Below, piece after piece: positions 17,609 through 26,474 of a stretch of 64,000 bases of DNA. Numbering within the stretch: the stretch's first letter is position 1; each line of letters starts with the position of its first letter. The notes beneath the pieces were generated by a model, which worked only from the letters and a program-made list of their open reading frames with translations, searched no databases and was not told the DNA's origin. This DNA is from an uncultured Pseudomonas sp. (GTDB lineage Bacteria; Pseudomonadota; Gammaproteobacteria; Pseudomonadales; Pseudomonadaceae). The translations under genes and the position numbers were made by a program. The DNA lies in contig NZ_CAJYDW010000013.1 of NCBI RefSeq assembly GCF_913774235.1, positions 62,001 to 126,000 on the forward strand. The letters run 5' to 3'.

Positions 17609-20600
17609 AGGGCTTCAACCTGTCGGACTGGGCGCTGCGCCACCAATCCTTCGTCTGGTACCTGATGTTCGTCGCCCTGCTGATGGGCGTCTTCTCCTAT
17701 ATGAAGCTGGGGCGGGAGGAAGATCCGTCCTTCGCCATCAAGACCATGGTGATCCAGACCCGCTGGCCGGGAGCGACCACCGAGGAGACCCTGCGCCAGG
17801 TCACCGAACGGGTGGAGAAGAAGCTCGAAGAGCTGGATTCGCTGGACTACACCAAGAGCTTCACCCGGCCCGGGCAATCCACGGTGTTCGTCTATCTGCG
17901 CGACACCACCCCGGCCAAGGCGATTCCCGACATCTGGTACCAGGTGCGCAAGAAGATCGCGGACATCCAGGGCGAATTCCCCCAGGGCATCCAGGGGCCG
18001 GCCTTCAACGACGAATTCGGCGACGTCTTCGGCAGCATCTATGCCTTCACCGGCGACGGCTTCAGCATGCGCCAGCTGCGCGACCAGGTGGAGCAGGTGC
18101 GCCGCGAGATCCGCAGCGTGCCGGGCATCGGCAAGGTGCAGGTGCTCGGTGCGGAGAACGAGGTCATCTACCTGGACTTCTCCACCCGCAAGCTGGCCGC
18201 CCTGGGGATCGACCAGCGCCAGGTGATGCAGAGTCTGCAGCAGCAGAATGCGGTAGCGCCCTCGGGCACCATCGAATCCGGCGCCGAGCGCATCAGCGTG
18301 CGCACCAGTGGCGAGTTCCGTTCCACCGCCGATCTCGCCGCGGTCAACCTGCGCATCGACGACCGCTTCTATCGCCTCACCGACCTGGCCGACATCCGCA
18401 GCGGTTACGCCGATCCGCCCAGTTCGCTGTTCCGCTACAACGGCCAGCCGGCCATCGGCCTGGCCATCGCCATGAGCAGCGGCGGCAACATCCAGACCTT
18501 CGGCGCAGCGCTCACCGAGAAGATGCAGGAACTGACCGCCGACCTGCCGGTGGGCATCGGCGTGCACGTGGTCTCCAACCAGGCGCAGGTGGTGGAAAAG
18601 GCCGTCGGCGGTTTCACCCGGGCGCTGTTCGAGGCGGTCATCATCGTGCTGGTGGTGAGCTTCATCAGTCTCGGCGTGCGCGCCGGCCTGGTGGTGGCGC
18701 TGTCGATCCCTCTGACCCTGGCGCTGGTGTTCGTCTTTATGGAATACAGCGGCATCACCATGCAGCGGATCTCCCTGGGCGCCCTGATCATCGCCCTAGG
18801 ACTGCTGGTGGACGACGCCATGATCACCGTGGAGATGATGGTGACCAAGCGCGAGGAGGGCGAGTCGCTGCACCGCTCGGCGACCTTCGCCTACGAGTCG
18901 ACCGCCTTTCCCATGCTCACCGGCACCCTGGTGACGGTGGCCGGCTTCGTGCCCATCGGCCTCAATTCCAGCAGCGCCGGCCAGTACACCTTCACCCTGT
19001 TCGCGGTGATCGCCGTGGCCCTGCTGCTGTCCTGGATCGTGGCGGTGTTCTTCTCGCCGGTGATCGGCGTGCACATCCTGCCGAAGCAGGTGAAGAAAAA
19101 GGATCATGACCAGCCCGGTCGGCTGGCGCGCTGGTCCGATGGCCTCCTGCTCGGCGCCATGCGCCACCGCTGGCTGACCATCATCCTCACCGTGCTGCTG
19201 TTCGCCGCGGCGCTGTTCTCGATGAAGTTCGTGCAGAACCAGTTCTTCCCGTCCTCGGACCGGCCCGAGTTGCTGATCGACTTCAACCTGCCGCAGAACG
19301 CCTCCCTCGATGCCACCCGCGCGCAGATGGACAGGTTCGAGCAGACCCTCGCCGACGACCCGGACGTGGCCCACTGGAGTTCCTATGTCGGCCAGGGCGC
19401 GGTGCGCTTCTACCTGCCGCTGGACCAGCAACTGGAGAATCCCTTCTATGGCCAGGTGATCCTGGTGGCCAAGGACCTGGAGGCGCGCAATCGCCTGCTG
19501 CCCAAGCTCAAGCAGCGCCTGCGCCAGGACTTCGTCGGCCTGTCCGGCTATGTCCAGCCATTGGAGATGGGCCCGCCGGTGGGGCGGCCGATCCAGTACC
19601 GCGTCAGTGGCCCGGACGTCGCCGAGGTGCGGCGCCAGGCCCTGGCCCTGGCCAGCGTGCTGGGCAAGAGTCCGCAACTGGGTGACTTCCTCTACGACTG
19701 GAACGAGCCGGCGCGGATGCTCAAGGTGGAGGTCAACCAGGACAAGGCGCGGCAGCTGGGCTTCTCCTCCCAGGACGTGGCGCAGATCCTCAACGGCGTG
19801 GTCACCGGCACCACCGTGACTCAGGTGCGTGACGACATCTACCTGGTCAATGTGGTGGCCCGTGCCAGCGAGGCCGAGCGGCGCTCGGTGGAAACCCTGG
19901 AAAACCTGCAGATCATGACGCCTCAGGGCGTCGCGGTGCCGCTCAAGGCCTTCGCCCGCATCGACTACGCCCTGGAGCAGCCGCTGGTGTGGCGCCGCGA
20001 TCGCCTGCCCACCATCACCCTCAAGGCCTCGATCCTCAGCGACATCCAGGCGCCGGACCTGGTCAAGCAGCTGCAACCGGACGTCGATGCCTTCATCGCC
20101 AAGTTGCCGCCGCGCTATCAGGTCGCGGTGGGCGGCACGGTGGAAGAGAGCAGCAAGGCCCAGGGTCCCATCGCCGAGGTGGTGCCCCTGATGCTGTTCC
20201 TCATGGCCACCTTCCTGATGATCCAGCTGCACAGCATCCGCAAGCTGTTCCTGGTGGCGAGCGTCGCGCCCCTCGGCCTGATCGGGGTGGTGCTGGGGCT
20301 GATTCCCTTCGGCCAGCCGCTGGGCTTCGTCGCCATCCTCGGGGTGCTGGCGCTGATCGGCATCATCATCCGCAACTCGGTGATCCTGGTGACCCAGATC
20401 GATGCCTTCGAACAGGCCGGTCGCTCGCCCTGGGATGCCGTGGTGGAGGCCACCCAGCACCGCCGCCGGCCCATCCTGCTCACCGCCGCGGCGGCCAGCC
20501 TGGGCATGATCCCCATCGCCCGCGAAGTGTTCTGGGGGCCCATGGCCTACGCCATGATCGGCGGCATCGTGGCGGCCACGCTGCTGACCCTGCTGTTTCT

Positions 20601-20655
20601 GCCCGCGCTGTACATCGCCAGCTATCGCATTCGCGAACCGGGTCGTGCGGGTTGA
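17605..20655 (+). CDS. triC: RND efflux pump inner-membrane transporter, TriC-like
   Basis: This 1016-aa pump has the full RND plan: helix 1 after residue 10 (SFVWYLMFVALLMGVFSYMK), a large periplasmic loop with pore and docking domains, helices 2-6, the second half repeating this from about residue 515. The proton-relay acidic pair is in LGLLVDDAMITVEMM (helix 4). The length and the LGREEDPSFAIKTMVIQTRW opening match TriC and related pumps. It would drive drug/proton antiport from the periplasm. No outer-membrane channel is encoded downstream, as for TriABC, which borrows OpmH. Substrate specificity is inferred only. Confidence 0.85.
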   Translation: MKGFNLSDWALRHQSFVWYLMFVALLMGVFSYMKLGREEDPSFAIKTMVIQTRWPGATTEETLRQVTERVEKKLEELDSLDYTKSFTRPGQSTVFVYLRDTTPAKAIPDIWYQVRKKIADIQGEFPQGIQGPAFNDEFGDVFGSIYAFTGDGFSMRQLRDQVEQVRREIRSVPGIGKVQVLGAENEVIYLDFSTRKLAALGIDQRQVMQSLQQQNAVAPSGTIESGAERISVRTSGEFRSTADLAAVNLRIDDRFYRLTDLADIRSGYADPPSSLFRYNGQPAIGLAIAMSSGGNIQTFGAALTEKMQELTADLPVGIGVHVVSNQAQVVEKAVGGFTRALFEAVIIVLVVSFISLGVRAGLVVALSIPLTLALVFVFMEYSGITMQRISLGALIIALGLLVDDAMITVEMMVTKREEGESLHRSATFAYESTAFPMLTGTLVTVAGFVPIGLNSSSAGQYTFTLFAVIAVALLLSWIVAVFFSPVIGVHILPKQVKKKDHDQPGRLARWSDGLLLGAMRHRWLTIILTVLLFAAALFSMKFVQNQFFPSSDRPELLIDFNLPQNASLDATRAQMDRFEQTLADDPDVAHWSSYVGQGAVRFYLPLDQQLENPFYGQVILVAKDLEARNRLLPKLKQRLRQDFVGLSGYVQPLEMGPPVGRPIQYRVSGPDVAEVRRQALALASVLGKSPQLGDFLYDWNEPARMLKVEVNQDKARQLGFSSQDVAQILNGVVTGTTVTQVRDDIYLVNVVARASEAERRSVETLENLQIMTPQGVAVPLKAFARIDYALEQPLVWRRDRLPTITLKASILSDIQAPDLVKQLQPDVDAFIAKLPPRYQVAVGGTVEESSKAQGPIAEVVPLMLFLMATFLMIQLHSIRKLFLVASVAPLGLIGVVLGLIPFGQPLGFVAILGVLALIGIIIRNSVILVTQIDAFEQAGRSPWDAVVEATQHRRRPILLTAAAASLGMIPIAREVFWGPMAYAMIGGIVAATLLTLLFLPALYIASYRIREPGRAG

Positions 20656-20683
20656 TCAGTGGGTGCGTCGGCCACGGGCGGGC

Positions 20684-20732
20684 AAAAAAAACGACCCCCT
20701 GGCGGAGGTCTTCAGCGAAGACATCTGCCAGG
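20684..20732 (-). terminator. Long hairpin with a T run on the minus strand
   Basis: At 20698-20732, CCTGGC/GCCAGG and GTCTTC/GAAGAC pair around an AGC loop with one mismatch between them, giving a stem of about 15 bp. On the minus strand it is followed, after six bases, by eight T residues (20691-20684). It looks like a terminator for a minus-strand transcript, but no minus-strand gene precedes it; it may also serve as the 3' end structure of triABC. Confidence 0.45.
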
Positions 20733-20773
20733 AGGCCGCAAGGAGCTATCCAAGGAGCCACTGCCGGAGGGAA

Positions 20774-20801
20774 GGATTCGAACGGTCAGGATGTCGAATC
20801 C
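20774..20801. repeat. Short inverted repeat before the LysR gene
   Basis: GGATTCGA and TCGAATCC are perfect 8-bp arms around a 12-nt loop, 87 nt before the LysR start. It may be an operator or an RNA hairpin in the leader. Confidence 0.4.
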
Positions 20802-20887
20802 ACAGCAGCTCACCGCACCACTATCGGGCGTCGGTCTTTTTCAATAAAGTGACGCCTTGACGAAACTCCATTGCGAAAAAGGCAATA

Positions 20888-21829
20888 ATGGATATTTTCC
20901 AAGGCATGCGCATCTTCGTCCGGGTGGTGGATCTGGGCAGTCTCACAGCGGCCGCCCACACCCTCGACCTGTCTACCGCCCAGGTCTCGCGGCTGCTGGC
21001 CGAGCTGGAAAGCCATCTGCAGACCCGCCTGCTGCACCGCACCACCCGGCGCCTGGCGCTGACCGAGGCGGGCGAGCGCTACCTCGAACGGTGTCGCCGC
21101 ATCCTGCAAGACGTCGGTGAGGCCGAGGCGGAGGCCAGTGGTGCGCACCTCAAGCCCCATGGCCACCTGCGCCTGCATTCCATGACCGGTCTCGGCACCC
21201 AGTTGCTGGCGCCGCTGGTGTCGCGCTTCTGCGCCCGCTATCCCCAGGTGGAGATCGTCATGAACCTGTCGCAGAACCATCCGGCGCTGCTTGAAGAGGG
21301 CCATGACATCGCCATCACCCTGGACACCGAACTGGCCGATTCCGACTTCGTCGCCCAGCGCCTGGGTGGTGTCTACAGCGTGGTCTGCGCGGCACCCAGC
21401 TACCTGGCGCAGCGCCCGGCGCCCAAGGTGCCGGCCGACCTCGCCGAGCACGACTGCCTGCGCCTGCTCGATCCGAACTTCTCCGAGCGCTGGGTGTTCG
21501 CCGGCCCCGAGGGCGAGCAGCAGGTGACCCCGCGCTATGTCTTCCAGGTCAACGTCGCCGAGGCCCTGGCCAGCGTGGCCCGCCAAGGCATGGGCATCTG
21601 CCTGCTGCCCAGCTACATCGCGGTCAACTACCTGCGCGACGGCAGCCTGGTGCGCTTGCTGCCCGACTTCCGGCTGCGCGAACGCAACATCCATGCGCTC
21701 TATCCGTCACGACGCTTCCTCGACGCCAAGATCAAGACCTGGATCGATTTCCTCAAGGAAGAACTGCCCGAACGCCTGCAACTGGAGAATCGAGTGTTGG
21801 AGGACCAGCGCTTCTGGGCCAAGGACTGA
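20888..21829 (+). CDS. LysR-family transcriptional regulator
   Basis: This 313-aa regulator has the winged HTH at residues about 1-60 (MDIFQGMRIFVRVVDLGSLT, with LDLSTAQVSRLLAELE as recognition helix and [20 protein letters not shown] as wing). The effector domain begins at GHLRLHSMTGLGTQLLAPLV. It belongs to the large subgroup (CrgA/DsdC-like HTH) common in Pseudomonas. It runs in the same direction as triABC, 232 nt behind it and beyond a hairpin, so it has its own promoter; a link to the efflux operon is possible but not shown. The ribosome site (AAGGC) is weak. Confidence 0.87.
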   Translation: MDIFQGMRIFVRVVDLGSLTAAAHTLDLSTAQVSRLLAELESHLQTRLLHRTTRRLALTEAGERYLERCRRILQDVGEAEAEASGAHLKPHGHLRLHSMTGLGTQLLAPLVSRFCARYPQVEIVMNLSQNHPALLEEGHDIAITLDTELADSDFVAQRLGGVYSVVCAAPSYLAQRPAPKVPADLAEHDCLRLLDPNFSERWVFAGPEGEQQVTPRYVFQVNVAEALASVARQGMGICLLPSYIAVNYLRDGSLVRLLPDFRLRERNIHALYPSRRFLDAKIKTWIDFLKEELPERLQLENRVLEDQRFWAKD

Positions 21830-21837
21830 AGCAGGCG

Positions 21838-21858
21838 CTGTTGCGGCTTTTGCAACAG
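21838..21858 (+). terminator. Stem-loop after the LysR gene
   Basis: CTGTTGC and GCAACAG are perfect arms around GGCTTTT, 8 nt after the stop. The tail TGATTTAGTT is moderately T-rich. Confidence 0.5.
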
Positions 21859-21947
21859 TGATTTAGTTAGCATACTATTTATAAGGTTGCGTTCAATTCC
21901 TACAATGGACCCGTACCCCGATGAACACATCCTTGTAGGAGTTCGAG

Positions 21948-22118
21948 ATGAAACGTTCTCTGTCTGCCCTGTTGTTGACCGTCGCTGCCCTGACTTCCGC
22001 TCAGTTCGCCTTCGCCGACGAAAATCCTAGCCTGAGATACAAGCTGGTCGACCAGAATCATGCGGCCATGCAGCACTACGCCGATCAGTCCGCTCAGGAC
22101 AGCAACGCGCGTCGTTGA
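21948..22118 (+). CDS. Small exported protein of 56 residues
   Basis: ATG 21948 follows AGGAG by 6 nt. The product begins with a clear signal peptide (MKRSLSALLLTVAALTSAQF, cleavage near AFA-DEN). The 32-residue mature peptide (NPSLRYKLVDQNHAAMQHYA and a short charged tail) has no cysteine. An intrinsic terminator follows 52 nt after the stop, so it is a free-standing small gene. The mature sequence recalls short Pseudomonas exported peptides of unknown function. I cannot assign a role. Confidence 0.72.
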   Translation: MKRSLSALLLTVAALTSAQFAFADENPSLRYKLVDQNHAAMQHYADQSAQDSNARR

Positions 22119-22170
22119 GCCGCTCCGCTTTCGAAAGACCACCCCCTCTTCGCTCCTTTGGTCTTTCTCC

Positions 22171-22197
22171 GCCGCACCCTTCGGGTGCGGCTTTTTT
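22171..22197 (+). terminator. Rho-independent terminator of the small exported protein gene
   Basis: GCCGCACCC and GGGTGCGGC pair perfectly around TTC and are followed by TTTTTT. It is strong and unambiguous. Confidence 0.9.
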
Positions 22198-22239
22198 CTA
22201 TCTGCGGCACACTGGCTCCCTGACCTTGTCGAGGTGCCC

Positions 22240-24051
22240 ATGACCGCCACTTCCGCCCAACGACTCGCCCGCCTGCGCGCCTTCCTCGCCGAGCAGGGCG
22301 CCGACGCCTGCCTGATCCCCAGCGCCGATCCCCATCTGTCCGAATACCTGCCCGAGTACTGGCAGGGTCGCGCCTGGTTGTCCGGCTTCACCGGCTCCGC
22401 CGGCCTGCTGCTGGTGACCCGTGACGCCGCTGGCGTCTGGACCGACAGCCGCTACTGGGAACAGGCCGCCCGCGAACTGGACGGCAGCGGCATCGCCCTG
22501 ATGAAACAGGTGGCCAGCCAGCCCCAGGCCCACCTGCACTGGCTGGCCGAGCAGGTGCCGGCCGGCGGCACGGTGCTGGTGGATGGCCAGGTGTTGTCTC
22601 TGGGCGCCGCCGCGGCGCTGCGTCGGGCCCTGGAGCCGAAGCAGATCCGCCTGCGCACCGACCGCGATCCGCTGGCGGCAATCTGGAGCGACCGGCCCGG
22701 GTTGCCGGTGGCGCCGGTCTTCGCGCATGCCGCGCCCTTTGCGCCCCAGCCGCGCAGCGCCAAGCTCGCCCAGGTCCGCCAGGCGATGGCCGAGGCCGGC
22801 GCCGACTGGCATTTCATCTCTTCGCTGGACGACATCGCCTGGTTGCTCAACCTGCGTGGCGCGGACGTGCCCTACAACCCGGTATTCCTCGCCCATCTGC
22901 TGTTGGGCCAGGACAGTTGCCAGCTGTTCATCGATCCGGCCAAGGTCCCGGCCGAGATCCGTGCCGCCCTGGTCGAGGACGGCGTGACCCTGGCCGACTA
23001 TGACCAGGCGGCCGCGGAACTGGCCAGGCTGCCGGTCGGTAGTCGCCTGCTGGTGGACCCGGCGCGAGTCACCCTGGGACTGGCCGAGGCGGCGCCCGCC
23101 GGTGTCACCCGCCTGGAGCAGATCAATCCTTCCACCCTGTTCAAGGCCTGCAAGACCGCCGCGGAAGTGGCCCAGGTACGCATCGCCATGGAAGAAGATG
23201 GCGCGGCGTTGTGCGTCTTCTTTGCCCGCTTCGAGGCGGCCCTGGCCCGTGGCGAACGCCTCACCGAGCTGACCGTGGATGACTGGCTGAGCGAGGCCCG
23301 GGCGGCCCGGCCGAATTTCGTCTCCCTGAGTTTCGCCACCATCGCCGGCTTCAACGCCGGTGGCGCTCTGCCGCACTACCGCGCCACCGAAGAGGCCCAT
23401 GCCGAACTCCAGGGCGATGGTCTGCTGCTGATCGACAGCGGCGGCCAGTACCTCGGCGGTACCACCGACATCACCCGGGTGGTGCCCATCGGCACGCCCA
23501 ACGCGGCGCAGAAGCGTGACTTCACCCTGGTGCTCAAGGGCATGCTGGCGCTGTCGCGGGCGCGTTTCCCCGCCGGGGTCGCCGCGCCCATGCTCGACGC
23601 CCTGGCGCGCGAGCCGATCTGGGCTGCCGGGATCGACTATGGCCACGGTACCGGCCATGGCGTGGGCTACTTCCTCAATGTGCACGAGGGGCCGCAGTCG
23701 ATTTCCTTCTATGCCACCGTTACCCCGCACCACGTGCTGCGCGAGGGCATGATCACCTCCAACGAGCCGGGCATCTATCGGCCGGGCCAATGGGGCGTGC
23801 GGCTGGAAAACCTGCTGCTGTGTACCCAGGCCGGGCACACCGAATTCGGTGACTTCCTGGCTTTCGAAACCCTGACCCTCTGCCCGCTGGATACCCGCTG
23901 CCTGGATCTCGCCCTGTTGCGCGCCGACGAGCTGGACTGGCTGGATAACTACCATGCCGAGGTCCGGCGCCGCGTGCTGCCGCTGGTCGAAGGCGCCGCG
24001 CGCGACTGGCTGCTGGCCCGCACCGAACCCGTCGCGAGGATCGCGCTATGA
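22240..24051 (+). CDS. Aminopeptidase P family Xaa-Pro aminopeptidase
   Basis: This 603-aa M24B metallopeptidase has the long three-domain layout of eukaryotic-type aminopeptidase P: two creatinase N-terminal domains (about 1-300), the M24 pita-bread domain, and a short C-terminal M24 domain. Dinuclear metal ligands are visible: Asp in LLIDSGGQYLGGTTDITRVV (two Asp), His in GHGTGHGVGYFLNVHEGP, Glu in ITSNEPGIY and Glu in GVRLENLLL. It removes an N-terminal residue before proline in cytoplasmic peptides. The start at 22240 follows GAGG; an in-frame upstream extension runs through the terminator and is rejected. It overlaps the next gene by four bases. Confidence 0.9.
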   Translation: MTATSAQRLARLRAFLAEQGADACLIPSADPHLSEYLPEYWQGRAWLSGFTGSAGLLLVTRDAAGVWTDSRYWEQAARELDGSGIALMKQVASQPQAHLHWLAEQVPAGGTVLVDGQVLSLGAAAALRRALEPKQIRLRTDRDPLAAIWSDRPGLPVAPVFAHAAPFAPQPRSAKLAQVRQAMAEAGADWHFISSLDDIAWLLNLRGADVPYNPVFLAHLLLGQDSCQLFIDPAKVPAEIRAALVEDGVTLADYDQAAAELARLPVGSRLLVDPARVTLGLAEAAPAGVTRLEQINPSTLFKACKTAAEVAQVRIAMEEDGAALCVFFARFEAALARGERLTELTVDDWLSEARAARPNFVSLSFATIAGFNAGGALPHYRATEEAHAELQGDGLLLIDSGGQYLGGTTDITRVVPIGTPNAAQKRDFTLVLKGMLALSRARFPAGVAAPMLDALAREPIWAAGIDYGHGTGHGVGYFLNVHEGPQSISFYATVTPHHVLREGMITSNEPGIYRPGQWGVRLENLLLCTQAGHTEFGDFLAFETLTLCPLDTRCLDLALLRADELDWLDNYHAEVRRRVLPLVEGAARDWLLARTEPVARIAL

Positions 24052-25088
24052 GCAGCAACGCCCAGCAATTCGCCAGTGACAACTACTCCGGCATCTGCCC
24101 GGAAGCCTGGGCCGCCATGGCCGCGGCCAACGTCGGTCACGAGACCGCCTACGGCAACGACACCTGGACCGCCCGCGCCGCCGATCGCTTCCGCCAGCTG
24201 TTCGAGACCGATTGCGAGGTGTTCTTCGCCTTCAACGGCACCGCGGCCAACTCCCTGGCCCTGGCGGCTCTGTGCCAGAGCTACCACAGCGTCATCTGCT
24301 CCGACACCGCCCACGTCGAGACCGACGAATGCGGCGCGCCGGAATTCTTCTCCAACGGCTCCAAACTGCTGCTGGCGCCCGCCCACCAGGGCAAGCTGAC
24401 CCCGGGCGCCATCCAGCAGATCGCCACCAAGCGCGCCGACATCCACTTTCCCAAGCCGCGCGCGGTGACCGTCACCCAGGCCACCGAGGTGGGCACCCTC
24501 TACGGCCTCAACGAATTGCAGGCCATCAGCGCCACCTGCCGCGACCTTGGCCTGCACCTGCACATGGACGGCTCGCGCTTCTCCAATGCGGTGGCTGGCC
24601 TGGGCTGCACCCCGGCCGAGGTGACCTGGAAGGCCGGGGTCGACGTGCTCTGCTTCGGCGGCACCAAGAGCGGCATGGCGGTGGGGGAGGCCATCCTCTT
24701 CTTCAACCGCGACCTGGCCGAGGACTTCGAGTACCGCTGCAAGCAGGCCGGCCAGTTGGCCTCGAAAATGAGATTCCTCTCCGCGCCCTGGCTCGGCGTG
24801 CTGGAGAACGACACCTGGCTGCGCCACGCCCGTCACGCCAATGCCATGGCGCGCCTGCTCGCCGAGCGGGTGCGCGACGTGCCCGGCGTGGACTTCATGT
24901 TCCCGGTGGAAGCCAACTCGGTGTTCCTGCAGCTCTCCGAGCCGGCGCTGGAATTCCTGCGCAGCCGTGGCTGGCGCTTCTACACCTTCATCGGCAGCGG
25001 CGGCGCCCGTTTCATGTGCTCCTGGGATACCGAAGAGGCCCGGGTGCTGGAGCTGGCGACGGATATTCGGACGGCGATGGGGGGGTAG
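24048..25088 (+). CDS. ltaE: Low-specificity L-threonine aldolase
   Basis: This 346-aa PLP enzyme splits L-threonine and L-allo-threonine to glycine and acetaldehyde. The PLP lysine is Lys207 in CFGGTKSGMAVGEA; the Asp that contacts the pyridine nitrogen is in LHMDGSRFSNAV, and AFNGTAANSLAL forms the phosphate cup. Length and the opening SDNYSGICPEAW fit the Pseudomonas-type enzyme. The ATGA overlap with the aminopeptidase gene couples the two, suggesting a joint role in peptide and amino acid turnover. An REP pair follows the stop. Confidence 0.9.
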   Translation: MSSNAQQFASDNYSGICPEAWAAMAAANVGHETAYGNDTWTARAADRFRQLFETDCEVFFAFNGTAANSLALAALCQSYHSVICSDTAHVETDECGAPEFFSNGSKLLLAPAHQGKLTPGAIQQIATKRADIHFPKPRAVTVTQATEVGTLYGLNELQAISATCRDLGLHLHMDGSRFSNAVAGLGCTPAEVTWKAGVDVLCFGGTKSGMAVGEAILFFNRDLAEDFEYRCKQAGQLASKMRFLSAPWLGVLENDTWLRHARHANAMARLLAERVRDVPGVDFMFPVEANSVFLQLSEPALEFLRSRGWRFYTFIGSGGARFMCSWDTEEARVLELATDIRTAMGG

Positions 25089-25128
25089 CGCGTATCGCGG
25101 CCATGGCGGTGCGGTGGCTGCTTGAGCT

Positions 25129-25194
25129 GTAGGAGCGGCCCATGGCCGCGATACACTGGTGCCAGATCTGATCGCGGCCATGGGCCGCTCCTAC
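25129..25194. repeat. Second inverted pair of the REP-like element
   Basis: The 24-bp unit seen at 4730-4791 occurs at 25129-25152 and, inverted, at 25171-25194, with 18 nt between. Here the arms are in tail-to-tail order relative to the first pair. A third, truncated copy (ATCGCGGCCATGG, 25094-25106) lies just to the left, so this may be a remnant cluster. Confidence 0.88.
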
Positions 25195-25335
25195 AGTATC
25201 GCTTCTCTAATCTACCGCTGCCACGCCACTCAATGTGGAAAACGCTGCGCGGTTTTCCACGCTACGGTGTTCTCCGGGGACGCCGCCCGCACCAACCGTT
25301 ACCATGGCCGATCTCTTCCTCGTCTCCGGCGCTCC

Positions 25336-26373
25336 ATGGCCAAGAAGTCCAGCAAAGCCCTCTCCGCCGCGATCAATTCCGCTGCCCCCACGCTCATCGA
25401 CGTGGCGCGGGTCGCCGGGGTGTCGCCGATCACCGTGTCCCGGGCGCTGAATCGGCCGGAGATCGTCAGCGAGGCGGCGCGGGAGAAGGTGCTGGCGGCG
25501 GTGCGGGCCACCGGCTACGTGCCCAACCTGCTCGCCGGTGGCCTGGCCTCCAATCGCAGTCGCCTGGTGGCGCTGTTCGTGCCGACCATCGTCCACTCCA
25601 TCTTCGCCGAGACCGTCCAGGCACTGATGGCGCGCCTGTCCCAGGCCGGCTACCAGACCCTGCTGGGCCTGACCGGCTACAGCGCCGAACAGGAAGAGCA
25701 GCTGCTGGCCGCGGTATTGGGGCGCAAACCCGATGGCATCGTGCTGACCGGCACCCTGCACACCGCGGCCAGCCGCCAGCGCCTGGCCCAGGCCGGCATC
25801 CCGGTGGTGGAGTCCTGGGACCTCGGTGAAGACCCCCTGGACATGCAGGTGGGGTTTTCCCACGAGGCGGTGGGCCGCGCCCAGGCCGAGCATCTGCATG
25901 CCCGTGGCTATCGCCGCTTCGCCGTGGTCTCGGTGGACGATCCGCGCGCCCTGCGCCGCTGCCGCAGCCTGGTCGTGCGCCTGGCCGAGCTGGGCCTGCC
26001 GGCCCCTGCGGTGGAGATCCTGCCGGCGCCCGCCCTGGTGGAATCCGGGCGGGCCGGGTTGCGCCAGTTGCTGGCTCGTGGCGAGGCCTTCGACGTAGTG
26101 GTCTGCAGCTCCGATACCGTCGCTCAAGGGGTGATGGCGGAAGCCGCCAGTCGGGGGCTGCGCCTGCCCGAGGACCTGGCGGTGCTGGGCTTCGGCAATC
26201 TCTCCAGCGCTGCCCAGATGCACCCGGCACTGTCGTCGGTGAGCGTCGAGGGCGACCGCATGGGCACCCTGGCAGCGGAGGCGTTGCTGCAGCGGTTCAA
26301 CGAGGGTGACGGTACCCAGGACGCGGTACGCGTCGACACCGGCTTCCATATCATCGATCGCGCCACGACCTGA
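25336..26373 (+). CDS. LacI-family repressor of the galactarate genes
   Basis: This 345-aa regulator has the LacI HTH near residues 20-40 (TLIDVARVAGVSPITVSRAL, then NRPEIVSEAAREKVLAA with the hinge helix) and a periplasmic-binding-protein-like effector core from about residue 75. It resembles GntR/GulR-type sugar-acid repressors. It is followed by a transporter and galactarate dehydratase, and two 16-bp palindromes with the central TTGCGCAA of LacI-family sites lie between. The likely inducer is galactarate or a breakdown product. I chose ATG 25336 because an N-terminal extension from 25159 crosses the REP region. Confidence 0.86.
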   Translation: MAKKSSKALSAAINSAAPTLIDVARVAGVSPITVSRALNRPEIVSEAAREKVLAAVRATGYVPNLLAGGLASNRSRLVALFVPTIVHSIFAETVQALMARLSQAGYQTLLGLTGYSAEQEEQLLAAVLGRKPDGIVLTGTLHTAASRQRLAQAGIPVVESWDLGEDPLDMQVGFSHEAVGRAQAEHLHARGYRRFAVVSVDDPRALRRCRSLVVRLAELGLPAPAVEILPAPALVESGRAGLRQLLARGEAFDVVVCSSDTVAQGVMAEAASRGLRLPEDLAVLGFGNLSSAAQMHPALSSVSVEGDRMGTLAAEALLQRFNEGDGTQDAVRVDTGFHIIDRATT

Positions 26374-26408
26374 CCACCGGCGGTGATGTCGTTAGACGTC
26401 GTACTTGT

Positions 26409-26424
26409 ATGGTTGCGCAATCAT
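26409..26424. promoter_or_regulatory. Putative LacI-family operator O1
   Basis: ATGGTTGCGCAATCAT differs at one position from a perfect palindrome and shares 15 of 16 bases with the site at 26475. It lies 36 nt after the repressor stop and 130 nt before the transporter start. Confidence 0.75.
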
Positions 26425-26474
26425 GGCTTAGTCTTGGGCAAACACCAGGCTGAGACCGGTTGTCGCATCGAGAT

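Noticed and set aside
18796-20460. 554-codon minus-strand frame opposite triC
   Set aside because: The sequence is Gly/His/Gln-rich without motifs, opposite a canonical RND pump.
20765-20840. tRNA-like stretch (GTTCGAATCC on the minus strand, resembling a T loop)
   Set aside because: The supposed T stem does not pair, there is no matching acceptor arm or anticodon stem, and the match is explained by the GGATTCGA/TCGAATCC dyad.
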